The position numbers and the translations under genes are program-made. From Saccharothrix sp. ST-888 (GTDB taxonomy: Bacteria > Actinomycetota > Actinomycetes > Streptomycetales > Streptomycetaceae), in contig NZ_JYJF01000141.1 in the NCBI RefSeq assembly GCF_000955975.1, forward strand, positions 1 through 15,161: a stretch of DNA of 15,161 nucleotides, read 5' to 3'. Under the pieces are notes generated by a model. That model was not told where the DNA came from and made no database searches. It saw only the letters and a list, made by a program, of their open reading frames with translations. Of the stretch, positions 1-6,773 are shown piece after piece; position 1 is the stretch's first letter, and the number at the start of each line of letters is the position of its first letter.

Positions 1-208
1 CAGGCCGCCTTCCAGCGGGCCCTCCGGGCGCTTCGTTCTTTCGTGTTTCCAGCTTATCAGATGTTTTCCGCTCCGTTTTCCGGAGTTTCATTCATCGGAT
101 TTGCTTTCGCCTTTCGGCGCTCCCGAACTCTAGCAGAGTTTTCCGACCCGCTTTCCGCTCTCGAATTTCGTTCGAGAACTTCCGGCCGCCCGTGGGGCAA
201 CCCGGAGA
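1..208 (-). other. Probable 5' leader of an rRNA operon (16S gene outside window)
   Basis: On the minus strand this stretch is purine-rich and less GC-rich than its surroundings, with repeated GGAAA motifs, and has no credible gene. It carries promoter-like modules followed by a segment reading GGAAACACGAAAGAACGAAG and then CGCCCGGAGG, which resembles from memory the leader in front of Streptomyces 16S genes. Small hairpins are visible: CGCC-GAAA-GGCG (119 to 108), CTCCG-GAAAA-CGGAG (85 to 71) and a TCTCGAA/TTCGAGA stem near 157-177. The rRNA itself is not in the window, so the assignment is inference from promoter layout and leader style. The alternative is a leader for some other strongly expressed stable RNA. 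Confidence 0.65.
51..156 (-). promoter_or_regulatory. Two tandem repeated promoter modules P2 and P3 of the putative rRNA operon
   Basis: Two similar modules occur on the minus strand. One reads CGGAAAAC-TCTGC-TAGAGT with the -10-like box at 132-127. The other reads CGGAAAAC-ATCTGA-TAAGCT with the box at 56-51. TAGAGT fits the streptomycete TAGRRT -10 consensus. No TTGAC-like -35 is present; the shared GGAAAAC block lies just upstream of each box. Tandem promoters of this look are typical of Streptomyces rrn operons. Activity of each module is inferred. Confidence 0.5.
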
Positions 209-233
209 ACATTACGCACCGGGCCGCCCCACG
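191..233 (-). terminator. rnj terminator hairpin overlapping rRNA promoter P1
   Basis: In the minus-strand RNA, 233-219 (CGUGGGGCGGCCCGG) pairs with 205-191 (CCGGGUUGCCCCACG) as a continuous 15-bp stem with a 13-nt loop, 18 nt past the rnj stop. Two of the pairs are G-U, possible only in the minus-strand transcript; in plus-strand RNA they would be A-C mismatches. This supports a role in ending rnj transcription. There is no U-tract, as is common for actinomycete terminators. Confidence 0.65.
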
Positions 234-237
234 TCAA
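209..237 (-). promoter_or_regulatory. Promoter P1 of the putative rRNA operon
   Basis: The minus strand shows TTGACG at 237-232, a 17-nt spacer, and TAATGT at 214-209. This is the best match to a principal sigma factor (HrdB-type) promoter in the window. The expected start is near 202. It begins 14 nt beyond the end of rnj and overlaps the rnj terminator hairpin. Confidence 0.65.
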
Positions 238-251
238 ACCGTGGCAGTCGA

Positions 252-1937
252 TCAGACCTCGACCACGACTGGCAGGATCATCGGCCGGCGGCGGTAGTTG
301 TCCGCCACCCACTTGCCGATGGTGCGCCGGACCAGCTGCTGGACCTGCCGCACCTCCAGCACGCCGTCGTTCGCCGACTTCGTCAGCGCCTCCTCCAGCT
401 TGGCCACGACGGGGGCGAACGCACCGTCGTCGATGCCGGAGCCGCGGGCCTGGATGGTCGGGCCGCTCACGATCTTGCCGCTGCTGGAGTCGACGACCAC
501 GAAGACCGAGATGAAGCCTTCCTCGCCGAGGATGCGACGGTCCTTGAGCGAGGCCTCGGTGATGTCGCCGACCGACGAGCCGTCGACGTAGACGTAACCG
601 GCCTGGACCTTGCCGACAATGCGGGCGACCCCGTTCTCCAGGTCCACGCAGACGCCGTCCTCGGCGATGACCGTGCGGTTGCGCGGCACACCGGTCGCGA
701 TGCCCAGGTCGGCCGCCGCCCGCAGGTGGCGCCACTCGCCGTGGACCGGCATCAGGTTGCGCGGCTTGCAGATGTTGAAGAAGTAGAGCAGCTCACCGGC
801 GGAGGCGTGGCCGGAGACGTGCACCTTGGCGTTGCCCTTGTGCACGACCTTGGCGCCCCAACGCGTCAGACCGTTGATGACCCGGTAGACGGCGTTCTCG
901 TTGCCGGGGATCAGCGAGGAGGCGAGCACCACGGTGTCGCCCTCGACGATGCGGATCTGGTGCTCGCGGTTGGCCATCCGGGAGAGCGCCGCCATCGGCT
1001 CGCCCTGGGAGCCGGTGCAGATGAGCACCACCTCCTTGTCCGGGAGGTCGTCCAGGGTCTTCACGTCGACGATCAGGTTGCCCGGGACCTTCAGGTAGCC
1101 CAGGTCACGCGCGATGCCCATGTTGCGGACCATCGAGCGCCCCACGAAGGCGACCTTGCGCTTGTACTCGTGGGCCGCGTCCAGCACCTGCTGGATGCGG
1201 TGCACGTGGCTGGCGAAGGAGGCCACGATGATGCGGCGGTCGGCGTTCGCGAAGACGTTGCGCAGGGCGGCCGAGATATCGCGCTCGTGCGGGATGAAAC
1301 CGGGGACCTCGGCGTTGGTGGAGTCCACCAGCAGCAGGTCCATGCCCTCCTCGGCCAGCTTGGCGAAGGTCGGCAGGTCGGTGAGGCGGCCGTCGAGCGG
1401 CAGCTGGTCCATCTTGAAGTCGCCGGTGGCGACGACCATGCCGGCGGGCGTCCGCACGGCTACCGCCAGCGCGTCCGGGATGGAGTGGTTGACGGCGATG
1501 AACTCGCAGTCGAAGGGGCCGATCCGCTCGCGCTGACCCTCCACCACCTCCAGGACGTACGGGCGGATCCGGTGCTCGGCGAGCTTGGCCTCGATCAGGG
1601 CGAGGGTGAGCTTCGAACCGATCAGCGGGATGTCCGGGTTCTCCCGGAGCAGGTACGGGACGGCACCGATGTGGTCCTCGTGCCCGTGGGTCAGGACGAT
1701 GCCGTCGACCTTGTCCAGGCGGTCCCGGATGTAGCTGAAGTCCGGCAGGATCAGGTCCACGCCGGGCTGCTCGTCCTCGGGGAACAGGACGCCGCAGTCG
1801 ATGATCAGCATGCGGTCCCCGTACTCGAGGACCGTCATGTTGCGGCCGATCTCGCCGAGGCCGCCGAGCGGGGTGATGCGGAGGGCGCCCTCCTTCAGGG
1901 CAGGTGGCGCGCCGAGTTCGGGATGCGGGTGGCTCAA
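252..1937 (-). CDS. rnj: Ribonuclease J
   Basis: 561 aa metallo-beta-lactamase/beta-CASP ribonuclease, a cytoplasmic enzyme with 5'-3' exonuclease and endonuclease activity in mRNA turnover and rRNA maturation. The zinc motif HGHEDH is at residues 84-89, preceded by the family opening TPLGGLGEIGRNM (about 22-34). ATGDFKMD and VHVSGHAS, further family motifs, lie in the middle and late parts. Length is typical. The start chosen is TTG at 1937: it gives the conserved N-terminus MSHPHPELG and has GAGGAGAG a few nt upstream. The in-frame ATG at 1991 has no ribosome site and would place a long hairpin inside the gene. It lies 175 nt after dapA, with its own structured leader, and is followed at once by the rRNA-type promoter region. 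Identity is secure; the start is likely. Confidence 0.97.
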   Translation of the reverse strand: MSHPHPELGAPPALKEGALRITPLGGLGEIGRNMTVLEYGDRMLIIDCGVLFPEDEQPGVDLILPDFSYIRDRLDKVDGIVLTHGHEDHIGAVPYLLRENPDIPLIGSKLTLALIEAKLAEHRIRPYVLEVVEGQRERIGPFDCEFIAVNHSIPDALAVAVRTPAGMVVATGDFKMDQLPLDGRLTDLPTFAKLAEEGMDLLLVDSTNAEVPGFIPHERDISAALRNVFANADRRIIVASFASHVHRIQQVLDAAHEYKRKVAFVGRSMVRNMGIARDLGYLKVPGNLIVDVKTLDDLPDKEVVLICTGSQGEPMAALSRMANREHQIRIVEGDTVVLASSLIPGNENAVYRVINGLTRWGAKVVHKGNAKVHVSGHASAGELLYFFNICKPRNLMPVHGEWRHLRAAADLGIATGVPRNRTVIAEDGVCVDLENGVARIVGKVQAGYVYVDGSSVGDITEASLKDRRILGEEGFISVFVVVDSSSGKIVSGPTIQARGSGIDDGAFAPVVAKLEEALTKSANDGVLEVRQVQQLVRRTIGKWVADNYRRRPMILPVVVEV

Positions 1938-1953
1938 AAGACTCTCCTCACGG

Positions 1954-2001
1954 CGCACGCCATATGCCTGGGGTTCTCCCCCGGAAGACATATGGCGTGC
2001 G
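1954..2001 (-). promoter_or_regulatory. Long hairpin in the rnj leader, next to the ribosome site
   Basis: A perfect 13-bp inverted repeat (CGCACGCCATATG / CATATGGCGTGCG, at 2001-1989 and 1966-1954) encloses 22 nt. These can fold further: CC/GG, one mismatch, GGGG/CCCC and an AGAA tetraloop. The stem base lies 4 nt from the GAGGAGAG ribosome site (1949-1942) of rnj. The structure is certain at sequence level. A role in translation control, or as an RNase III site in the rnj message, is inferred. Confidence 0.6.
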
Positions 2002-2079
2002 TGCTTCGATGGCTTCCTATATTTCAGGTCCTGGTGCTCTCGCGCCTTCGGTCCGGTCCAGCGGCGGGCCCACGAGGGA

Positions 2080-2093
2080 CCCGGCGAGCCGGG
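2080..2093 (-). terminator. Small hairpin just after dapA, weak terminator candidate
   Basis: CCCGG-CTCG-CCGGG (minus strand) is a 5-bp stem with a 4-nt loop, 20 nt past the dapA stop and without a U-tract. It is too short to be sure of. It may partly separate dapA from rnj; the rest of the 175-nt spacer holds the rnj leader hairpin and a weak -10-like TAGGAA at 2019-2014. Confidence 0.25.
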
Positions 2094-2112
2094 GCGCGCA
2101 CGTCTGTGTCTG

Positions 2113-3012
2113 CTACAGGTGTACCCCGCCGGCGGCGAGATCCAGCCTCAGTCGGGCAATCTCCTCCGGCGTGGCGGAGATCAGCGGCAGGCGCAGCGGT
2201 CCGGCCGGGTGGCCCTGGAGTTCCAGTGCCGCCTTGCTGAGGATGACGCCTTGGGTGCGGAACATGCCAGTGAATACCGGCAGCAGGCTCTGGTGGATCG
2301 CGGTGGCCTTGCCGACCTCGCCGGCCAGGTAGGCGTCGATCATGGTGCGCAGCTCGGCGGCGACCACGTGGCCGACCACGCTGACCACACCGGCCGCGCC
2401 CACCGACAGCAGCGGCAGGTTGAGGATGTCGTCGCCGGAGTACCAGGCCAGGCCGCTGCGGGCGATCGCCCAGCTGGCGGCGCCGAGGTCGCCCTTGGCG
2501 TCCTTGTTGGCGACGATCCGCGGGTGCTCGCCGAGCCGGACCAGCGTCTCGGTGCTGAGGGCGACTCCGGCGCGGCCGGGGATGTCGTACAGCATCACCG
2601 GCAGCTCGGTGGCGTCGGCGATCGTGACGCTGTGCTGGTACAGGCCCTCCTGCGGGGGCTTGCTGTAGTACGGCGTGACGACCAGCAGGCCGTGGGCGCC
2701 GGCCGCCTCGGCCTGGTGGGCGAGTTCGACGCTGTGCCGCGTGTCGTTGGTGCCGACGCCCGCGACGATGTGGGCCCGGTCCCCTACCGCCTCCACCACG
2801 GCGCGGACCAGCTGGGCCTTCTCCGCGTCGGAGGTGGTCGGGGACTCGCCGGTGGTGCCGTTGAGTACCAGCCCGTCGTTGCCGGAGTCCACGAGGTGCG
2901 CGGCCAGGCGCTGTGCGCCGTCGAGGTCGAGTCCGCCGTCTGCGGTGAACGGGGTCACCATCGCGGTCAGGACCCGGCCGAAGGGAGTCTGAGGGGTGGA
3001 GGTCGGAGCCAT
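2113..3012 (-). CDS. dapA: 4-hydroxy-tetrahydrodipicolinate synthase (DapA)
   Basis: 299 aa, the usual length. It condenses pyruvate with aspartate semialdehyde in the cytoplasm, the first committed step to diaminopimelate and lysine. Visible motifs: the GTTGES pyruvate-binding loop (52-57), the TPYYSKP segment (113-119, with the tyrosine that reaches the neighbouring subunit's active site), LYDIPGR (141-147, catalytic Tyr142), and the Schiff-base lysine K170 in ANKDAKGD. The ATG at 3012 gives the normal N-terminus; a longer frame to 3153 runs through the upstream hairpin and is unlikely. The ribosome site is weak (GGAC), and a TAGTTT box 7 nt before the ATG leaves leaderless initiation possible. 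It lies between thyX and rnj, all on the minus strand. Confidence 0.96.
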   Translation of the reverse strand: MAPTSTPQTPFGRVLTAMVTPFTADGGLDLDGAQRLAAHLVDSGNDGLVLNGTTGESPTTSDAEKAQLVRAVVEAVGDRAHIVAGVGTNDTRHSVELAHQAEAAGAHGLLVVTPYYSKPPQEGLYQHSVTIADATELPVMLYDIPGRAGVALSTETLVRLGEHPRIVANKDAKGDLGAASWAIARSGLAWYSGDDILNLPLLSVGAAGVVSVVGHVVAAELRTMIDAYLAGEVGKATAIHQSLLPVFTGMFRTQGVILSKAALELQGHPAGPLRLPLISATPEEIARLRLDLAAGGVHL

Positions 3013-3122
3013 GCGTCCAAAACTACTCGTAGGCGGCCGGGGGACTACCAGGCCGGTCCAGGGTTCGGACAGGTGTGCTGTTCCGCAGGGGTTTCGGCGG
3101 GCGGGCAGCGGGCCCTGACATG

Positions 3123-3168
3123 GGATTCCGGTGCTGCTTGCTCGGGGGTTCAAGCAGCACCGGAATCC
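3123..3168 (-). terminator. Perfect 18-bp hairpin between thyX and dapA
   Basis: GGATTCCGGTGCTGCTTG (3123-3140) and its exact reverse complement (3151-3168) flank a 10-nt loop. The hairpin starts about 83 nt past the thyX stop and ends 110 nt before dapA. Neither side has a good U-tract on the minus strand; the plus strand has only GTGGTTTTG. It may terminate the thyX transcript. Alternatively, with the promoter-like site at 3178-3206, it may cap the 5' end of the dapA message. The structure is certain, its role is not. Confidence 0.6.
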
Positions 3169-3177
3169 GTGGTTTTG

Positions 3178-3206
3178 AGCCTAGGGAGCGCCTTGAAAAG
3201 CCGCAA
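3178..3206 (-). promoter_or_regulatory. Candidate dapA promoter
   Basis: Minus strand TTGCGG (3206-3201), 17-nt spacer, TAGGCT (3183-3178). The boxes match 4 of 6 and 5 of 6 positions of TTGACR and TAGRRT. The predicted start, near 3171, lies directly before the 18-bp hairpin. Confidence 0.4.
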
Positions 3207-3250
3207 TCCAGACATGCCAGGCGACCCGCCCATATGCCTATCCGCCCAGG

Positions 3251-3985
3251 TCAGGGCGCGACGCGGCCGTGCTTCTCGAACGCCGCATGGGTGAGCGGCA
3301 TGAGCTGGGCCCAGGCCGCCTCCATCTGCTCGGCGACCATCTCGATCTCGCGCTGCGGGAAGGACGGAACCGCCGAGTTCTCCTTCTTCGTACGCAGCGA
3401 GAGGAAGTGCATCAACGACCGGGAGTTGCAGGTGGCGTACATCGAGGAGAAGAGGCCGACCGGCAGCACCGCGCGGGCCACCTCACGGGCGACACCGGCG
3501 TTGAGCATCTCCTGGTAGGCCTGGTAGGACGCGCGGTACGAGGACTCCATGGCCTCGGTCGCGACCTTGTGCTGCTCCGGGCTGCCCTCGACGAACTCGT
3601 ACTTGCCGGGGCGGCCCTGCTGGATCAGCTTGCGGTCCTCGCCGGGAACGTAGAAGACCGGCTCCAGCTCGCGGTAGCGGCCGGACTCCTCGTTGTAGGA
3701 CCAGCCGCTGCGGTGCCGGTGGAACTCGCGGAAGACGAAGATCGGCGCACTGATGAAGAAGGTCATCGAGTTGTGCTCGAAGGGGGTGCCGTGGCGGTCC
3801 CGCATCAGGAAGTTGATCAGTCCCTTGGACTTCTCCGGGTCCTGCTGGACGGCCTCCAGGGACTGCTCACCCGCGGTGGAGACGCGCGCCGCCCAGATCA
3901 CGTCGGAGTCGGCCGCGGCACTGCGCACCAGCTCGACGCTGACGTCGCTGCGGAACTGCGGGGTCAGACCCAGTCCGTCGCTCAT
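3251..3985 (-). CDS. thyX: Flavin-dependent thymidylate synthase (ThyX)
   Basis: 244 aa. It makes dTMP from dUMP using methylenetetrahydrofolate and FAD/NADPH. The ThyX signature is clear: RHR at residues 90-92 followed by SGWSYNEES and GRY (to 104). The substrate-side segment SRSLMHFLSLR and C-terminal FPQREIEMVAEQM also fit the family. Full length. The ATG at 3985 overlaps, as ATGA, the stop of a 26-codon upstream frame that has the strong AGGAGG site; the local site before the thyX ATG is the GAGGTGGG at the end of that frame. Translational coupling to the upstream frame is therefore likely. It follows the TPR gene by about 120 nt and is probably in the same transcript as dapB. Confidence 0.97.
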   Translation of the reverse strand: MSDGLGLTPQFRSDVSVELVRSAAADSDVIWAARVSTAGEQSLEAVQQDPEKSKGLINFLMRDRHGTPFEHNSMTFFISAPIFVFREFHRHRSGWSYNEESGRYRELEPVFYVPGEDRKLIQQGRPGKYEFVEGSPEQHKVATEAMESSYRASYQAYQEMLNAGVAREVARAVLPVGLFSSMYATCNSRSLMHFLSLRTKKENSAVPSFPQREIEMVAEQMEAAWAQLMPLTHAAFEKHGRVAP

Positions 3986-4062
3986 GCGCCCACCTCGCTG
4001 CGCTCGGCGGTCGCGTCGCGAAACGCGTCCCGCCCGGTTGTCCGCTCGCTTCGCTCGCTCAC
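3982..4062 (-). CDS. Short upstream frame coupled to thyX (cassette copy 1)
   Basis: 26 codons from GTG at 4062, preceded by AGGAGG (4076-4071) at an ideal 8-nt spacing. It begins VSERSERT, continues AFRDATAERSE, and its TGA overlaps the thyX ATG as ATGA. Related frames precede eccD and eccC in this window. Against the eccD copy, the same length, 61 of 81 nt match but only 13 of 26 residues, and only 7 of 20 differences are at third positions. This argues for conservation as DNA or RNA more than as a peptide. It could be a translated leader that couples thyX translation or a dispersed element that supplies a start site. No known function recognised. Confidence 0.5.
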   Translation of the reverse strand: MSERSERTTGRDAFRDATAERSEVGA

Positions 4063-4083
4063 GCGAAGATCCTCCTGAGATGA

Positions 4084-4098
4084 GCCGTCTGTGACGGC
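4084..4098 (-). terminator. Six-bp hairpin between the TPR gene and the thyX leader
   Basis: GCCGTC-ACA-GACGGC in the minus-strand RNA, 6 nt past the TPR gene stop and 7 nt before the AGGAGG of the thyX upstream frame. There is no U-tract, so it may be a weak terminator or a processing or stability element. Confidence 0.3.
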
Positions 4099-4104
4099 GA
4101 CAGC

Positions 4105-4563
4105 CTAGCCCGCCGCCACCGAGTCGAAAGCCTCACGCAGCTTGATGGCGTGCTGCATCGCCTTGCGGGCGCGCGGCACGTCGCCCGCGTCCGCATAGGC
4201 GACGGCGAGCCGGAAGAAGGCCCGCCAGTCGCCCGGCGCGGCCTCGGCCTCGGTCCTGCGCCTGGCGAAGACCGCGTCGGCCGAAGCCCGGTCGATCCGG
4301 CCCCCCGAGGTGCGCTTGAGCTCGTCCACCGGCAGCCCGCCCTCGGCCTCCAGCTCGCGGGCGAGCCGCTCGCTGGCCCGGCCGAAGCGGATGGTCTGGC
4401 GCAGGAACCAGACCCCGATCGCGGGGATGACGAAGGCGCAGAGGCCGATGCCGATGCCCAGCAGTTTGCCGGTGGCGATCAGCTGGACGCCCTCGCCGAC
4501 GCAGATGACGGCGACCAGCAGCAGGACGCCGGAGAGCAGGAAGAAACCGGTGCGCGAGGTCAT
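4105..4563 (-). CDS. Two-TM membrane protein with a C-terminal TPR-like repeat, unknown function
   Basis: 152 aa. Two hydrophobic helices (about 7-30 and 34-54) are separated by a very short turn, then a charged helical segment (RFGRASERLARELEAEGG, about 59-76). A single TPR-like repeat follows (about 111-142, GDWRAFFRLAVAYADAGD then ARKAMQHAIKL). It looks like a small membrane protein with a cytoplasmic TPR tail that could dock a partner. It starts 7 nt after the dapB stop, so it is probably co-transcribed with dapB. It occupies the position I remember for a TPR membrane protein between dapB and thyX in other streptomycetes, but I know no assigned role. The reading frame is reliable. Confidence 0.85.
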   Translation of the reverse strand: MTSRTGFFLLSGVLLLVAVICVGEGVQLIATGKLLGIGIGLCAFVIPAIGVWFLRQTIRFGRASERLARELEAEGGLPVDELKRTSGGRIDRASADAVFARRRTEAEAAPGDWRAFFRLAVAYADAGDVPRARKAMQHAIKLREAFDSVAAG

Positions 4564-4570
4564 TCGGGGC

Positions 4571-5317
4571 TCACAGGTCCAGGAAGTGTTCGAGGCCGAA
4601 GGTGAGGCCCGGGTGGTCCACCACCTTGCGCACGCCGAGCAGGATGCCCGGCATGAAGCAGCTGTGGTGCAGCGAGTCGTGACGGATCGTCAGGGTCTCG
4701 CCGGTGTCGCCGAACAGCACCTCCTGGTGGGCCAGCAGGCCGCGCAGCCGCACCGCGTGCACCGGCACCCCGTCCACGTCGGCGCCGCGCGCGCCCTCCA
4801 GGGCGTGGGTGGTCGGGTCCTGCTGCGGTTCCCGGCCGGCCCTGGTGCGGGCGGCGGCGATCAGCTGCGCGGTGCGGGTGGCGGTGCCCGAAGGGGCGTC
4901 CGCCTTGCGGTCGTGGTGCAGCTCCACGATCTCGACCGACTCGAAGTACTTGGCCGCCGCCTGCGCGAACTGCATGCCGAGGACGGCGCCGATGGAGAAG
5001 TTCGGCGCGATCAGCAGACCGGTCCCCGGGCTCTCGGCCAGCTGGCCGCGCACGGTGGCCAGCCGCTCGTCGGTCCAGCCGGTGGTACCGGTGACCACGT
5101 GGATCCCGTTGCGCAGGCAGTAGTCGAGATTGCCCATCACCGAGTCGGGGTGGGTCAGTTCGACCGCGACCTGAACACCGGCCCGGGTCAGCTCCTCCAG
5201 CGCGGAGTCGCGGCCCAGGGTGGCGACCAGCTCCAGGTCGGGGGCGGCCTCGACCGCCTTGACCGCCTCCGAACCGATCCGTCCCCCGGCCCCTATCACG
5301 GCAACGCGCAGCGTCAT
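4571..5317 (-). CDS. dapB: 4-hydroxy-tetrahydrodipicolinate reductase (DapB)
   Basis: 248 aa, full length. It reduces the DapA product with NAD(P)H toward diaminopimelate and lysine. An N-terminal nucleotide-binding loop GAGGRIG is at 9-15. GTTGW (77-81) and APNFSIG (104-110) match the family. The catalytic and substrate-binding segment ELHHDRKADAPSGTA has His134-His135, Lys138 and Ser-Gly-Thr 143-145. ATG at 5317 is preceded by GAGAGGG at a suitable distance. Only 13 nt separate it from the M16 peptidase upstream and 7 nt from the TPR gene downstream, so the three form a tight unit. dapA lies in a separate, probably independently promoted block. Confidence 0.97.
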   Translation of the reverse strand: MTLRVAVIGAGGRIGSEAVKAVEAAPDLELVATLGRDSALEELTRAGVQVAVELTHPDSVMGNLDYCLRNGIHVVTGTTGWTDERLATVRGQLAESPGTGLLIAPNFSIGAVLGMQFAQAAAKYFESVEIVELHHDRKADAPSGTATRTAQLIAAARTRAGREPQQDPTTHALEGARGADVDGVPVHAVRLRGLLAHQEVLFGDTGETLTIRHDSLHHSCFMPGILLGVRKVVDHPGLTFGLEHFLDL

Positions 5318-5330
5318 CTCAGTAACCCTC

Positions 5331-6683
5331 TCAGTGCAGCAGGTCGGCGAGTGCGGCCGCCCGCTTGTCGTTGATCGGACCGATCAGCGCGAGCGAGGGC
5401 CGGTACGCACCCAGCACATCACGGGCCACCGCCCGGACGTCATCCAGGGTGACCGCCGCGATCTTCGCCAGCATCTCGTCCACGGACAGGTGGTGCCCGT
5501 AGCAGAGTTCGGCCTTGCCGATCCGGTTCATCAGCGAGCCGGTGTCCTCCATGCCGAGCACGGTGGAGCCGGAGATCTGCCCGATCGCCCGGTGCAGCTC
5601 CTCGGCGGTGATGCCGTCCTCCACCACCTTGGCCAGTTCGGCGCGGCAGATCTTCAGCACCTCCTCGACCCGCTTGGGCTGGCACCCGGCGTAGATCCCG
5701 AAGAGGCCGCTGTCCGCGTACGAGGTGGAGTACGAGTAGACCGAGTACGCGAGACCGCGCTTCTCCCTGACCTCCTGGAACAGGCGGGAGCTCATCCCAC
5801 CGCCGAGGGCCGCGTTGAGCACGCCCAGGGCCCAGCGGCGCTCGTCGTGGCGGGGTATGCCGGGCAGGCCGAGGACCAGGTGGGCCTGCTCGGTCGGACG
5901 GTTGAGCACCTCGACCTTCCCGGCGGTGCGCAGCGCCTTGACGGCCCTGGGCAGCTCGGCCGGGTGGCCGGTGGCACCGGCCAGGACCGGGGCGAAGGCG
6001 CGTTCGACGAGTCGGACGACCTTCTTGTGGTCGATGTTGCCGGCCGCCGCGACGACCAGCTGCTCGGGCTTGTAGCGGCGGCGGAAGAACCCGGCGATCT
6101 GGTCGCGGCTGAGGTTCGTCACGGTCTCCTGGGTGCCCAGGATCGGCCGGCCGAGCGGCGAGGAGCCGTAGATCACCTTGGCGAACAGGTCGTGGACCAC
6201 GTCACCCGGGTCGTCCTCCGCCATCGCCATCTCCTCGAGGATGACGCCGCGTTCGGCCTCCACGTCCTCCTCGCGGATCAGCGAGCCGGTGACCATGTCG
6301 CAGACCACGTCGATGGCCAGCGGCAGGTCGGTGTCGAGCACCCGCGCGTAGTAGCAGGTGTTCTCCTTCGCGGTGAAGGCGTTCATCTCGCCGCCGACCG
6401 CGTCCAGGGCTGCCGAGATGTCCAGCGCGCTGCGCCGGGCGGTGCCCTTGAAGAGCAGGTGCTCCAGGTAGTGGGTGGCCCCGTTGAGGACCGGGGTCTC
6501 GTCCCGGGAGCCGACTCCGACCCAGATGCCGAAGGTCGCCGAGCGAACCGTCGGCAGGGTCTCGGTGACGACCCGCAGGCCGCCGGGAAGGACAGTGCGG
6601 CGCACCGTGCCGGCACCGTCGGCGCCCTTGAGCAGGGTGCGGGTGGTGCCGGGTCGCTGCGTTGCCGCCGAGGCCTGAGCCAA
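5331..6683 (-). CDS. M16-family zinc peptidase (pitrilysin/processing-peptidase type)
   Basis: 450 aa. The inverted zinc motif HYLEH is at 71-75, the downstream glutamate lies in ERGVILEE (E150/E151), and the NAFTAKE segment (101-107) is typical of the active half. The later half continues the paired M16 fold (GLAYSVYSYSTSYADSGLFGIYAG). Length fits the single-chain bacterial enzymes of about 420-460 aa. The start chosen is TTG at 6683: GGAGGT (6696-6691) sits 7 nt upstream. An upstream TTG at 6710 would put that ribosome site inside the gene. It lies about 90 nt after pnp, separated by a strong hairpin, and 13 nt before dapB. The natural substrate is not known to me; a role in peptide clearance or processing is inference. 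Confidence 0.93.
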   Translation of the reverse strand: MAQASAATQRPGTTRTLLKGADGAGTVRRTVLPGGLRVVTETLPTVRSATFGIWVGVGSRDETPVLNGATHYLEHLLFKGTARRSALDISAALDAVGGEMNAFTAKENTCYYARVLDTDLPLAIDVVCDMVTGSLIREEDVEAERGVILEEMAMAEDDPGDVVHDLFAKVIYGSSPLGRPILGTQETVTNLSRDQIAGFFRRRYKPEQLVVAAAGNIDHKKVVRLVERAFAPVLAGATGHPAELPRAVKALRTAGKVEVLNRPTEQAHLVLGLPGIPRHDERRWALGVLNAALGGGMSSRLFQEVREKRGLAYSVYSYSTSYADSGLFGIYAGCQPKRVEEVLKICRAELAKVVEDGITAEELHRAIGQISGSTVLGMEDTGSLMNRIGKAELCYGHHLSVDEMLAKIAAVTLDDVRAVARDVLGAYRPSLALIGPINDKRAAALADLLH

Positions 6684-6716
6684 CGCGGGTACCTCCGTAC
6701 GTGGGAACAACAGGGT

Positions 6717-6750
6717 GCGGCCCGCACGCTCAGCGAGGCGTGCGGGCCGC
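6717..6750 (-). terminator. Strong hairpin after pnp
   Basis: A perfect 13-bp stem, GCGGCCCGCACGC (6717-6729) with GCGTGCGGGCCGC (6738-6750), and an 8-nt loop, 23 nt past the pnp stop. The downstream sequence, CCTGTTGTTCCC, is only mildly U-rich. It is likely a terminator or partial attenuator. It would also protect the 3' end of the pnp message from exonucleases, with some readthrough into the M16 gene. Confidence 0.6.
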
Positions 6751-6773
6751 GGGAGTCAGCTAGCTGCGAGCCG

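Noticed and set aside
1938..1991. An N-terminal extension of RNase J from ATG 1991
   Set aside because: It has no ribosome site, and the extension would encode the leader hairpin. The TTG at 1937 has a good site and gives the usual MSHPHPELG start.
192..2240. A 682-codon open frame on the plus strand
   Set aside because: It is antisense to rnj and runs across its terminator and leader; its composition is shadow-like.
1961..3236. The shared word CATATGCCT at 1961 and 3231
   Set aside because: Nine bases only, with different flanks; chance is sufficient.
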